In this document: positions 8,660-17,474 of the stretch, one piece after another | How the letters are laid out: each line of letters begins with the position of its first letter | Numbering within the stretch: position 1 is the stretch's first letter | Assembly: GCF_010078385.1 (NCBI RefSeq) | Contig: NZ_SIJC01000001.1 | Span: 434,001-498,000, forward strand | From: Chengkuizengella sediminis | Lineage (GTDB): Bacteria > Bacillota > Bacilli > Paenibacillales > KCTC-33759 | Length of the DNA stretch: 64,000 bases | Direction of reading: 5' to 3' | Notes under the pieces: generated by a model | What the model saw: only the letters and a program-made list of their open reading frames with translations | Databases searched by the model: none | Told to the model about the DNA's origin: nothing | Made by a program: the position numbers and the translations under genes

Positions 8660-9700
8660 CTATCCATTTGCTTTCTCAACTGATGATATTCTAAATAATT
8701 TTTGCCACCATTTTCTCTTTTTATTTCTTGTTGTTTTTTCTATCGAGGATGCTTCGGAAACTTCTGTCTTCAATTTTTCTTCAGATTTTATACTTTCTAT
8801 ACTTTCTTTATTTGCTTCTATTTTCTTTGGATATATATTAGAGTTTTCTTCTAGTTCCTTTTGTATTTCTTTTGTGGGTCCACCTATTCTCTTTGGATTT
8901 TCTCTAACCATTTCTTCTACATTCTCTTGTTTTACTGTTTTTAATAAAGTTGAATTTAGAACCTTTTGATTGTCACTCATTTCCTTTAAGGCTGTCAAAA
9001 AAAGTTCATCTCTTCTTTTTATTGTATGGTCTAAATTTTTTAACTGGTGATCAAGTTTATCAACAATTTTACTCATTTCCTTAGAAAAACTTTTTTCTTG
9101 AATTTGGATATTTCGCCGTCCTTCTAGGTGCATATTTCCAATCGTATTAGGTTCTAACATTTCTATTCTATCTCTGTTATTTGTTTTTATAGACTTAATC
9201 TCAGTATCGTAAAATGAATGTCTTTTTAAATTGTGTTTTACTTTATGGTGATCAAGTTTTGTAGATACTGTAAAAACAAGGTCAAGTTGAACAGTACCTG
9301 TACAGTTCTCTGTCATAGGACCTATACATAAGATATCCACTCGTATGATATCCGCTAGTGTAGTTGTAAAAGATGATCTTGGATCAATTTCTGTAATCAG
9401 AGGTGTCATGGAAGATAAGATTTCAATCGCTACTTGTATCGTACATGTCTCACTAGTATTCACAATAGTAATGGCACCAGAGGGCAATGAAATTCCACTT
9501 GTTTTTTCACCTACAAAAATGGGTGTAGGCATTGTATCATCACAGGCTTTGTTGATAGGAATACAGCGACTGATCTGAAGCGTTCTTTTACTTGATTTTT
9601 TCTTGCACTTTTTTTTAGACTTTCTTTTTTTACGAGTAGATTTTGTAGAGCAATGAACATTGACGTTTACACAACAATTATTCTTCTTAATTTTACTCAA
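8660..9700 (-). CDS. DUF3992/endospore-appendage-like domain fused to a long charged tail
   Basis: A 346-residue protein. The start is taken at TTG 9700, eight bases after AGGAGG; the earlier GTG lies inside that site. Residues 8-16 carry a cysteine cluster (NNCCVNVNVHC) followed by a Lys/Arg/Ser block. Residues 45-150 match the neighbouring protein at 11747 in layout: a Cys-containing first strand, LPSGAITIVNTSETCTIQV, an IDPRSSFT turn and VDILCIGP...CTGTVQLDLVF. This resembles the Ena pilin fold (DUF3992), whose N-terminal cysteines cross-link subunits. The remaining 190 residues are hydrophilic, helix- and coil-prone. I infer an anchor or terminal subunit of a spore-surface fibre. Confidence 0.6.
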   Translation of the reverse strand: MSKIKKNNCCVNVNVHCSTKSTRKKRKSKKKCKKKSSKRTLQISRCIPINKACDDTMPTPIFVGEKTSGISLPSGAITIVNTSETCTIQVAIEILSSMTPLITEIDPRSSFTTTLADIIRVDILCIGPMTENCTGTVQLDLVFTVSTKLDHHKVKHNLKRHSFYDTEIKSIKTNNRDRIEMLEPNTIGNMHLEGRRNIQIQEKSFSKEMSKIVDKLDHQLKNLDHTIKRRDELFLTALKEMSDNQKVLNSTLLKTVKQENVEEMVRENPKRIGGPTKEIQKELEENSNIYPKKIEANKESIESIKSEEKLKTEVSEASSIEKTTRNKKRKWWQKLFRISSVEKANG

Positions 9701-9944
9701 AGCAATCACCTCCTAGACAACTGAATTGGTTATTATGTACCATACTATTACCCTTATCACTTATTTGATTTAGGACAATCGCACATTTGTTAGAAAAATT
9801 GGCGAATGACACATGGGAATTGCCCTGTATTTTAGTAGCAATAGAGATTTATAGGAATATACTACATTAAATAAACAAGCACCCACATTACTAGAATCTA
9901 AAAAGTGAGATAAGAATAACCAATGAGTTAGGAAGTGATATAAC

Positions 9945-11447
9945 ATGTTCATTAATCGATTTACAACAAATACTTGTGGTGCGATGACGTTTACGGGTAA
10001 TACTTTAGGCTTAAGTCAACAAACAAACCAAAATGCGGCCGGTACAGCAGGAAGTATCGGAGCTTTTATTACATTAGATACCAGTCAGCCTATAGTAGAT
10101 GCCTTTCCACTAGATCCTTTCCCACTTGGTGGAATAGCTACAACTACACTTTCTATTAACATAAATAGTTCCGCAGCAAATTTAGTGATCCCAGCGGGCA
10201 GCACAGTACTTTATGCAGAATTAATCTGGGGAGGGAACTATTTAACAAGAGATCAAGATATTACTGGTTTAATTAATAATGACGTTATTTTCACAGTTCC
10301 AGGTGGAGGCGTTTTTCAAGTATCACCTGATCCGCTAACAGCTAATGCACCTACTTTTATAAGTGGAAGTGGTAATACATTAGGCTTTTATATGCGTTCA
10401 GCAAATGTAACAAATATTGTGCAAAACTTTGGGGCAGGTCAATATGCGGTAGGGCAGGTTCCAGGACTAACAGATCCCTTATTGGCATCGACAAATAATA
10501 CGAACCATGCTGGATGGACACTTGCTGTTATTTATGAAAATTTCCCACTGTTCTCTTTCCGTAATATGACTCTTTTTGTCGGAGCTCAAGGTGTTGTAAA
10601 CGCTACGACAAACCCTACCATTGATGTACCTGTTGCTGGTTTTGTTACTCCTCCAGCAGGAGCAGTAGCAGCCAGGGCGCTGATTAGTGCTGGAGAAGGA
10701 GACGCTAATATTACAGGGGATCAATGTCTATTTGGTCCAACTGTAGCGACTCTAGTAAATTTATCTGGTCTTCCTCCAAATAACCCAGCAATGAATTTTT
10801 TTGGATCACAAATTGAAGATGATTCAGGTGCGGTAGATATGTCTGGTACTTATGGATCTAGAAATCAAATGCCTGGGACTCCAGGAATGAACATAAGTGC
10901 TGGACGTCAGGGATGGGATATAGCAAATGTGGATGCTTCAGGTGCATTAATTAACAACCAAAATGCTGGAGTTTTCAGATTTACCTCTACTCAAGATGCC
11001 TATATGCCGAATGCTTTGGGGCTGCAAATTGATCAACCTGAAAGCACATTAAATATAGAAAAAAGTGTAGACAAATTTCTTGCTAACAAAGGAGATATAT
11101 TAACTTACACGATTGAAATTACAAATCCGGGACCTTCCATTGCGACAAACATTGTTTTAACAGATATCGAACCTGTTGGGACTGATTTTATAGAAAATAG
11201 CGTGAAGATTAATGGGATTCTACAACCTGGAGCTGATCCGAATGCTGGAATAGAATTAGGGGATCTTGAAGCCGGAGAAACAATCACAGTTCAATTTAGA
11301 GTGAGGGTCACAGCAGGTAAATGTTTTGTCACCAATATAGCAATTGTGAGATTTAGCTGCAATCAAACAGCGGAAAGTAATCAAGCACTGACTACGATTT
11401 GTCATCATTGTCCAGGTTGTGCGAGTTGTTCAAAAAAAGTGCATTAA
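9945..11447 (+). CDS. DUF11-domain surface protein with Cys-rich end
   Basis: A 500-residue protein, divergent from the appendage-like fusion. Residues 1-360 are beta-rich and low in charge, lacking a recognisable signal peptide. Residues 365-470 form a DUF11/conserved-repeat beta-sandwich (KSVDKFLANKGDILTYTIEI, then TNPGPSIATNIVLTD). The C-terminus is cysteine-rich (CHHCPGCASCSKK), suggesting disulfide cross-linking. Relatives in the Bacillus cereus group are annotated as conserved-repeat or spore-surface proteins. Lack of a secretion signal fits assembly from the mother cell onto a spore, which is an inference. Confidence 0.65.
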   Translation: MFINRFTTNTCGAMTFTGNTLGLSQQTNQNAAGTAGSIGAFITLDTSQPIVDAFPLDPFPLGGIATTTLSININSSAANLVIPAGSTVLYAELIWGGNYLTRDQDITGLINNDVIFTVPGGGVFQVSPDPLTANAPTFISGSGNTLGFYMRSANVTNIVQNFGAGQYAVGQVPGLTDPLLASTNNTNHAGWTLAVIYENFPLFSFRNMTLFVGAQGVVNATTNPTIDVPVAGFVTPPAGAVAARALISAGEGDANITGDQCLFGPTVATLVNLSGLPPNNPAMNFFGSQIEDDSGAVDMSGTYGSRNQMPGTPGMNISAGRQGWDIANVDASGALINNQNAGVFRFTSTQDAYMPNALGLQIDQPESTLNIEKSVDKFLANKGDILTYTIEITNPGPSIATNIVLTDIEPVGTDFIENSVKINGILQPGADPNAGIELGDLEAGETITVQFRVRVTAGKCFVTNIAIVRFSCNQTAESNQALTTICHHCPGCASCSKKVH

Positions 11448-11591
11448 ATACATTATAAAAATGAAACGGAATTTACACATTATTATTAAAATAGATTTAA
11501 TTATGAATTTATAAATGTGCGTTTGTTCTAGTAGATCTATTTTATATCAAAATGTTTTAGATAGATCCCACATTAAAAAGCATGCTTAAAT

Positions 11592-11620
11592 ATCCCTATT
11601 ATATTTACATAGGGATTTTT
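11592..11620 (+). terminator. terminator after the DUF11 gene
   Basis: ATCCCTAT and ATAGGGAT pair around a short AT loop and are followed by TTTTT. Confidence 0.7.
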
Positions 11621-11653
11621 GATATGAAAATGTGCTTTTTATCCAGTAGATTC

Positions 11654-11687
11654 GCACATACAGCCAGTACCCATCCTTCATATATTA
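11654..11687 (+). promoter_or_regulatory. possible sigma-K-type promoter of the appendage-like gene
   Basis: A perfect CATATATTA (CATANNNTA) stands 20 bases after GCACA, in the same spacing as the GTCCA-N20-CATANNNTA boxes of the 26-55 kb region, but the upstream half matches at only three of five bases. It lies 60 bases before the gene start. Confidence 0.35.
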
Positions 11688-11746
11688 TTTTATGAGGTAA
11701 TTCAATACACCTCAAATAGACTAAAAATATAAGGAGATGTTTTATA

Positions 11747-12145
11747 ATGAGTTGCAATAGTTATAAAAGTGACGTTTGTTGTCCAATCTCGTGTGCTGGT
11801 ATTGATTTATTCCCTTCACAGTTAATTTTAATTAAAAGATGTACACCGATTCGAAATATGTGTGATGGAGATGCAGAGGCTACCTTATTTACAACAACAA
11901 TAACAGCAACTTCACAGCTACCTACCGGGATGATAACGATCACAAACACTAGTACAGAGTGTACAATGACAGTTACAGTTACAGATGCTGGAGTAGATAC
12001 AGATTATGATGTTGGTCCTCGAGATGCAATAAGTGTGCTGGTAGCCAGTTTATCTTCAGTAACGTTAACATGTAATGGAATGGTAATGGAAGCATTCTGT
12101 ATAGGTACATTCGAAGCTGACTTACAATATTCTATCAGCAAATAA
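11747..12145 (+). CDS. DUF3992/endospore-appendage (Ena)-like subunit
   Basis: A 132-residue protein with an N-terminal Cys-rich connector (MSCNSYKSDVCCPISC) and a single predicted beta-sandwich. It shows LPTGMITITNTSTECTMTV, a VGPRDAISV turn and VTLTCNGMVMEAFCIGTFEA. The paired N-terminal cysteines plus internal cysteines in a jelly-roll of this size are the hallmark of Ena pilins, which polymerise into spore appendages through a cross-linked N-terminal connector. It is homologous to residues 45-150 of the fusion protein at 8660-9700. AAGGAGATG precedes the start and a perfect hairpin follows the stop. The family call is by layout and residue pattern, not by search. Confidence 0.6.
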   Translation: MSCNSYKSDVCCPISCAGIDLFPSQLILIKRCTPIRNMCDGDAEATLFTTTITATSQLPTGMITITNTSTECTMTVTVTDAGVDTDYDVGPRDAISVLVASLSSVTLTCNGMVMEAFCIGTFEADLQYSISK

Positions 12146-12200
12146 TTTTAATCGATTGTATGACTTATATAATATATCAGTTAAAAATGATTCAAAACAC

Positions 12201-12236
12201 ATATCAATCCCTATTGAATACAATAGGGATTGATAT
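12201..12236 (+). terminator. perfect 16-pair hairpin terminator
   Basis: ATATCAATCCCTATTG and its exact complement flank a four-base AATA loop, directly after the Ena-like gene. No strong T run follows, so it may stabilise the 3' end as well as terminate. Confidence 0.65.
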
Positions 12237-12465
12237 GATTTAATACAAGGTATAGAATTAATGACTAGTCAATTGATCAATTGATTTATTTAAAAAATGT
12301 GTACAACTTATATAAAATGCTCATCAGACGTCCCTATCCTACAAGATAGAATTATTTTTTTATATTTGGTAAAATAAAGATAATTTTTTTCATATAATTA
12401 TAATTAAAACAGAGAAGTGATCTATTGAATAAGTCAAAAATTCATCATTTAGGGAGGATATAACC

Positions 12466-13194
12466 ATGGATAATCAAAAGGATACAATAGAGCGAGTTCG
12501 AACCATCATTAAACGAAGTTCTAATATCGTTTTTTTTGGAGGGGCTGGTGTATCTACAGAAAGCAACATCCCTGACTTTAGATCCAAACAAGGTTTGTTT
12601 CAGCAAGATCGTTCAGTTGAAGAGATTGTAAGTTCTAGTTTTTTCAAAAAGTATCCAGAAGAATTTTATTCATTTTATAGAGAGCATTTGATACATGAAA
12701 ATGCGCTGCCTAATCCAGCCCACCAGTCATTAGCACGTTTAGAACAACAAGGAAAAATAAAAGCAGTAATCACCCAGAACATTGATGGGCTTCATCAATC
12801 TTCTGGGAGCCATATCGTTCTTGAATTACACGGTTCCGTACATCGAAACTTTTGTATGGATTGTGAAATGTTCTATGCACTAGACAAAATAGTAAATCAT
12901 GAAGAAACCATTCCTAGATGTGAACAATGTGAAGGAATTATTAAACCTGATGTTGTTTTATATGAGGAAAGATTAGACGAAGATATTCTTGATAGTGCTG
13001 TAGACTTTATTTCAAAAGCCGAGGTACTCATCGTTGGAGGAACTTCCCTTAGTGTATACCCGGCTGCTGGATTGATTGAATATTATAGAGGGGACCACTT
13101 TATTCTAATTAATAAAGCACCAACTCCCTATGATTCTAGAGCAAATTATGTTATTTATGATCATATCGGAAAAGTTATGAGTCAGTTCGTTTAG
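12466..13194 (+). CDS. cobB: Sir2-family NAD-dependent protein deacylase
   Basis: A 242-residue cytosolic sirtuin removing acyl groups from lysine with NAD+. NAD-binding GAGVSTESNIPDFRS, catalytic-region TQNIDGLHQSSGS and the base histidine in LELHGSVH are present. Four zinc cysteines occur as CMDC and CEQC. GGTSLSVYPAAGLI completes the Rossmann fold. Length and motifs match bacterial class II/III sirtuins. It follows AGGGAGG and stands alone between the appendage-like gene and convergent genes. Confidence 0.92.
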   Translation: MDNQKDTIERVRTIIKRSSNIVFFGGAGVSTESNIPDFRSKQGLFQQDRSVEEIVSSSFFKKYPEEFYSFYREHLIHENALPNPAHQSLARLEQQGKIKAVITQNIDGLHQSSGSHIVLELHGSVHRNFCMDCEMFYALDKIVNHEETIPRCEQCEGIIKPDVVLYEERLDEDILDSAVDFISKAEVLIVGGTSLSVYPAAGLIEYYRGDHFILINKAPTPYDSRANYVIYDHIGKVMSQFV

Positions 13195-13299
13195 TTCATT
13201 AATAAGTTGGTGCCTATAGTAAAATAACCATAGTATCATTTTCTCTAAGTTTTAATGAGGGAAATTTATAACCGAGTTACTGGCTTATTTTCATTTCAA

Positions 13300-13599
13300 C
13301 TAGCGAAGGATTAGGATACCAACAATTGTAACGATCATCGCTCCAAAAGCTACTACAACGCCCGCCCAAGCTGGAACAATGGACTTATTGTTCCTTTTAT
13401 CCAGACGTAATTCATCTATTTGTGAGTTCAAATCATCTATTTCTTTATCTCTTGCTTTGAACATTTCATTAATCTCGGGTCTTGGAACAAAACTCTTATT
13501 CCAAGTATCTAGTTTTGTATCCATTTTAACAACTACGTCACGTATCGATTTGAGCTCAGCTTCTAATTTTGCCATGCGTTCAATATCTTCTTTCTCCAT
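13300..13599 (-). CDS. small coiled-coil protein with C-terminal membrane anchor
   Basis: A 99-residue protein. ATG 13599 is chosen because GGGGGAG lies six bases upstream. Residues 1-70 are charged and coiled-coil-like (MAKLEAELKSIRDVVVKMD, ARDKEIDDLNSQIDELRLDK), and residues 75-98 are one hydrophobic helix ending in LRstop. This layout resembles the haemolysin XhlA family of phage lysis cassettes, but no phage genes adjoin it, so it may be a domesticated remnant. Confidence 0.55.
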   Translation of the reverse strand: MEKEDIERMAKLEAELKSIRDVVVKMDTKLDTWNKSFVPRPEINEMFKARDKEIDDLNSQIDELRLDKRNNKSIVPAWAGVVVAFGAMIVTIVGILILR

Positions 13600-13728
13600 G
13601 TTCATCTCCCCCGTTTCTATTAAAAATTTCTATTGTTTTTATATTGTTATTCTTTATCATATGATGCTTATGAGTAAATGGACTGGATGGATGTCCAAGA
13701 GGATTAAAAATCCGCAACTATCATGAAA

Positions 13729-13749
13729 ACCCCTTCACATTGAAGGGGA
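13729..13749. terminator. hairpin between convergent units
   Basis: CCCCTTCA and TGAAGGGG form a perfect eight-pair stem with a three-base loop just past the helicase stop. In the leftward direction a short T run follows. Confidence 0.55.
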
Positions 13750-13782
13750 ATAAGTAAATTTACAAAATGAGTATTTTAGCTA

Positions 13783-15984
13783 TTATCGAGCATTGATAAG
13801 TTTCGTTCCCTTGTTCATCATAGAGTTGCATATTGGACATTTTTTTAACAGTTCCTGGGGTCTGTCGTAAGGATCAATCCGCATCCACCCGTTACAACTT
13901 GAGCTTGTGCACAGCCAAGCAGATACTTCTTCATTTTTGTTCGGTAAACCTGAATTAAATACATCCATGATAAATCTAGATACATCTGCTCTTACACCAC
14001 GATAAAATTGAGGAGAGCTGATAATTAACTGTTCTTTTGCTCTCGTTACAGCTACGTAGGCTAATCTGCGCTCTTCCTCTAGTGCTTCCTCCCTCTGTTC
14101 TCCTTTATGACCAGTATACAGTCGATCTGACAATTCAGGTTCTAGAGATGAACTATGCGGTAAAATCCCTTCTGAAAATCCAATAATATATACCACTTGA
14201 TATTCTAATCCTTTCGCTGCATGAATCGTCATTAAACTAATTGCATTGGAATCATGTTCTTTTTTCAATTTTAAATCATGATGCTTTTGAACCATATTAT
14301 CAATAAAATATATAAATTCTTTAATATTCATAAATCTTTTTGCAGAGGATTCAATTTCATCAAGCATCTCTATATTCATTTCCTTGTGGGAGGTTAATTC
14401 TTGCCTTTCATCCGTTTCCATGTATTTATTATAAAATTCGTTTCTTAATTTCTTAATCGCTTCATCGGGTTTCATTTCCGTTAATTTTTTGATTAATTTA
14501 ATTCGTTCGACCGCTTGTTTCTTTTGAAAATCCTGTAAGTGAGAGTATGTTTTCAAATGGATTAATGGGTACTTCTTTTTTTGTTTCTGCTCCATTTCTC
14601 TAATGTGCTGCATTCCCATGTCCTTGTTTATATATAAAGAGCCTAAAATCCCTTCTATAGCCTCCATATTTCTGTGGTTCAAACATAATCTGAGGTGATC
14701 GACTAATGGTTTAATTATTTTCTGTTCATAAAACACTTCATTTTGACGACTCACCTTAAAAGGGATCTCACTCAGTGTTAACAATTCGTAAATAGCACGT
14801 CCACTGCTGGCAGTACGATATAACACACCGATATCTTTATAACTAACCCCAGCACTTATCTGGGTTTGCATTTGTTTAATGATTAGTTCTGCTTCATTAT
14901 CCGTATTACTTGGACGTAAAAATAAAGGAACTTCCATCCCATCTTTGGTTGCAGTTAATGTTTTTGGTTTTCTGTTCTTGTTATGTTTAATCATTTCATT
15001 GCCAAGGCCTACAATACCTGGGTTTGATCTGTAATTCATATTTAGCGTAATCATTTTTGTATTTGGAAACGTTTTGTCAAAATTCATAATGAAATCATAA
15101 CGAGCGCCATTAAAGGAATAAATCGTTTGATCAGGGTCTCCTACAACCGTTAGATTTTTGTGCTTTTCTGTCATTAATTTAATCAGTTCATATTGTAAAT
15201 CATTCGTATCCTGAAACTCATCAATTAAAACAAACTGAAATCTTCTTTGCATTAATTCAAGCAACTCAGGAGACTTTTTTAATAGATCATAAGCTAACTG
15301 CAGCATATCATCAAAGTCAATACGTTCATGTTTCTGTTTCCATTCTTCATAACGTTTATACATCTCTTGTATCTCTTTCTCTGAAGTTGATTTGGCCACT
15401 ACCTGATTTGGTTTCATTCCTTGTATTTTATAACTAGTGATCATAGAAAGTATATTTTCAGCTTGGTATTCATCTCTAAGTCCCTTTTCTTTTAAAAACT
15501 GTTTGATTAAGATTCGTTTGTATTCTTCTTTAAGTACCTCTTGACGATAACCTTGTTTCCTTAATAATTTAAAAAAGAAAGCATGAAATGTGCTTGCTTC
15601 AATTTTCCCTGTACTGGTTTTAGCAGAAGTATGTAAAGAGAGGATTCGTTCTTTCATTTCATCCGCTGCTTTTTTAGTAAAGGTCAAAAGTAGAATATTT
15701 TCTGGGGGAACTTGATAGAAGGAAATTAAGTAACTTGTTCTACAAGTAAGTAGCGTTGTTTTACCAACTCCTGCGCCACTTAAGGTTAATAATGGTCCTT
15801 TATAATGTCTCACTGCATCTATTTGTGATTGATTAAGTTCAATCCCTCTATTTTCTAATGAACGAAAAAAGAAAGCATCCTTATCTAAATCTGATACTAT
15901 TTCTTTACTCGTTCTGCCACTTGCTTTTTGTGCAAAAGGAATTTTAGAGGTTGTTGCCCCAATTGGAAGGTTCGTTAAGTTCAT
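13783..15984 (-). CDS. UvrD/PcrA-like superfamily 1 DNA helicase
   Basis: A 733-residue ATP-dependent DNA helicase. Q-motif LNQSQIDAVRH, Walker A SGAGVGKTTLLTCR, motif Ia LLLTFTKKAADEMKERI, Walker B LIDEFQDTNDLQYELI, motif III VGDPDQTIYSFNGA, motif IV LNMNYRSNP, motif V MTIHAAKGLEYQVV and motif VI RRLAYVAVTRAKEQL are all present. The C-terminus adds a four-cysteine zinc-ribbon-like segment (CTSSSCNGW...CPICNSMM) not found in standard PcrA. The start is taken at the ATG rather than the TTG nine bases earlier. Probable role: DNA repair or recombination. Confidence 0.85.
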   Translation of the reverse strand: MNLTNLPIGATTSKIPFAQKASGRTSKEIVSDLDKDAFFFRSLENRGIELNQSQIDAVRHYKGPLLTLSGAGVGKTTLLTCRTSYLISFYQVPPENILLLTFTKKAADEMKERILSLHTSAKTSTGKIEASTFHAFFFKLLRKQGYRQEVLKEEYKRILIKQFLKEKGLRDEYQAENILSMITSYKIQGMKPNQVVAKSTSEKEIQEMYKRYEEWKQKHERIDFDDMLQLAYDLLKKSPELLELMQRRFQFVLIDEFQDTNDLQYELIKLMTEKHKNLTVVGDPDQTIYSFNGARYDFIMNFDKTFPNTKMITLNMNYRSNPGIVGLGNEMIKHNKNRKPKTLTATKDGMEVPLFLRPSNTDNEAELIIKQMQTQISAGVSYKDIGVLYRTASSGRAIYELLTLSEIPFKVSRQNEVFYEQKIIKPLVDHLRLCLNHRNMEAIEGILGSLYINKDMGMQHIREMEQKQKKKYPLIHLKTYSHLQDFQKKQAVERIKLIKKLTEMKPDEAIKKLRNEFYNKYMETDERQELTSHKEMNIEMLDEIESSAKRFMNIKEFIYFIDNMVQKHHDLKLKKEHDSNAISLMTIHAAKGLEYQVVYIIGFSEGILPHSSSLEPELSDRLYTGHKGEQREEALEEERRLAYVAVTRAKEQLIISSPQFYRGVRADVSRFIMDVFNSGLPNKNEEVSAWLCTSSSCNGWMRIDPYDRPQELLKKCPICNSMMNKGTKLINAR

Positions 15985-16097
15985 GTGCTTCAAATTCCTT
16001 TCCGTTTACAATAAATATAACGTTCTTTCTGAACAGCTCTGAATTTAAATTACTTTATTTCATATAGAACACTTTTTAAATTATAACGGAAAAAATA

Positions 16098-16124
16098 AAG
16101 CTCCTCCAGTGTTGGAGAAGCTTT
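16098..16124 (-). terminator. terminator of the glyoxylate operon
   Basis: AAGCTCCTCCA and TTGGAGAAGCTT form a stem with one mismatch downstream of aceA, with A/T runs on both sides. Confidence 0.6.
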
Positions 16125-16163
16125 TAACGTTTAGTTTTTCAATACAATGAATACAACAACTGA

Positions 16164-17441
16164 TTACGCACTATGAAATTGCGCTTCTTCAGTTGAACCT
16201 TTTAAAGCTGTAGTAGATGATGTACCACCAGAAATCACTTGTGAAACTTCATCAAAATAACCTGTGCCTACTTCTCTCTGATGTTTAGTTGCTGTATAAC
16301 CATGCTGTTCGTTCGCAAATTCTGCTTGCTGTAGTTTGGAATAAGCAGCCATACCGTTTTCTTTGTATCCTTTTGCAAGTTCAAACATACTGTGATTTAA
16401 TGCATGGAAACCTGCTAGAGTTACAAATTGGAACTTATATCCCATCTTCCCTAATTCCTGTTGAAACTTTGCAATGGTTGCGTCATCAAGCTTTGCTTTC
16501 CAATTAAATGATGGGGAACAGTTATATGCAAGTAATTTATTTGGATACTTTTCATGTATAGCATCAGCAAAACGTTTCGCCTGTTCTAGGTCTGGAGTGG
16601 AAGTTTCACACCAAATTAGATCTGCATATGGTGCATAAGATAGACCTCTTGCAATTGCCTGATCCAAGCCTGGTTTTGTTTTAAAGAACCCTTCTGAAGT
16701 TCGCTCACCTGTAATAAATGGTTTATCAGCATCATCAATATCACTTGTAATCATATCTGCCGCATCTGCATCTGTTCTAGCAATTAATATTGTTGGAACA
16801 CCCATTACATCTGCTGCTAATCTAGCTGAGATTAAATTACGTACAGCCGTTTGTGTCGGTAATAACACTTTACCGCCTAAATGACCACATTTTTTTTCTG
16901 ATGAAAGCTGATCCTCAAAATGCACACCAGAAGCACCTGCTTCGATCATTCCTTTCATTAATTCAAATACATTTAATTGACCGCCAAAACCTGCTTCTGC
17001 ATCTGCAACAATAGGTGCGAACCAATCTATACTATCATCCTCTTCTAAATGACTTATTTGATCTGCACGCTGTAAAGCTTGATTAATTCTTTTTACAACA
17101 TGAGGTACACTATTTGCTGGATATAAACTTTGATCAGGATACATTTGTCCAGATAAATTAGCATCTGCTGCTACTTGCCATCCACTTAAATATATCGCTT
17201 TTAATCCTGCTTTCACTTGTTGAACGGCTTGATTTCCTGTTAATGCTCCTAATGCATTAACATAACTTTCGGATTGCATTAATTTCCAAAGTTTTTTTGC
17301 CCCTTCTTTTGCTAAAGTATATTCAACATCCATAGAACCACGTAATTTGATTACCTCTTGTGCTGTATATGGTCTTGTTATTTCATTCCAGCGCTCATCA
17401 ATTTGCCAACTTAATTCTAAATTTTGAACTCTTTTCATCAT
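16164..17441 (-). CDS. aceA: isocitrate lyase
   Basis: A 425-residue enzyme splitting isocitrate into glyoxylate and succinate, the first step of the glyoxylate shunt. The ATG at 17441 follows GGAGG by seven bases. Signature segments are [32 protein letters not shown] (metal-binding), the catalytic [11 protein letters not shown] loop, [14 protein letters not shown] and [11 protein letters not shown]. It follows aceB with a 33-base gap, so both are likely one transcript, allowing growth on acetate or fatty acids. Confidence 0.96.
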   Translation of the reverse strand: MMKRVQNLELSWQIDERWNEITRPYTAQEVIKLRGSMDVEYTLAKEGAKKLWKLMQSESYVNALGALTGNQAVQQVKAGLKAIYLSGWQVAADANLSGQMYPDQSLYPANSVPHVVKRINQALQRADQISHLEEDDSIDWFAPIVADAEAGFGGQLNVFELMKGMIEAGASGVHFEDQLSSEKKCGHLGGKVLLPTQTAVRNLISARLAADVMGVPTILIARTDADAADMITSDIDDADKPFITGERTSEGFFKTKPGLDQAIARGLSYAPYADLIWCETSTPDLEQAKRFADAIHEKYPNKLLAYNCSPSFNWKAKLDDATIAKFQQELGKMGYKFQFVTLAGFHALNHSMFELAKGYKENGMAAYSKLQQAEFANEQHGYTATKHQREVGTGYFDEVSQVISGGTSSTTALKGSTEEAQFHSA

Positions 17442-17474
17442 TTCTAATTCCTCCAATTTGTTTTTTATTGTATT

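Noticed and set aside
8660-9700. Collagen-like exosporium filament protein
   Set aside because: No Gly-X-Y repeats anywhere in the window.
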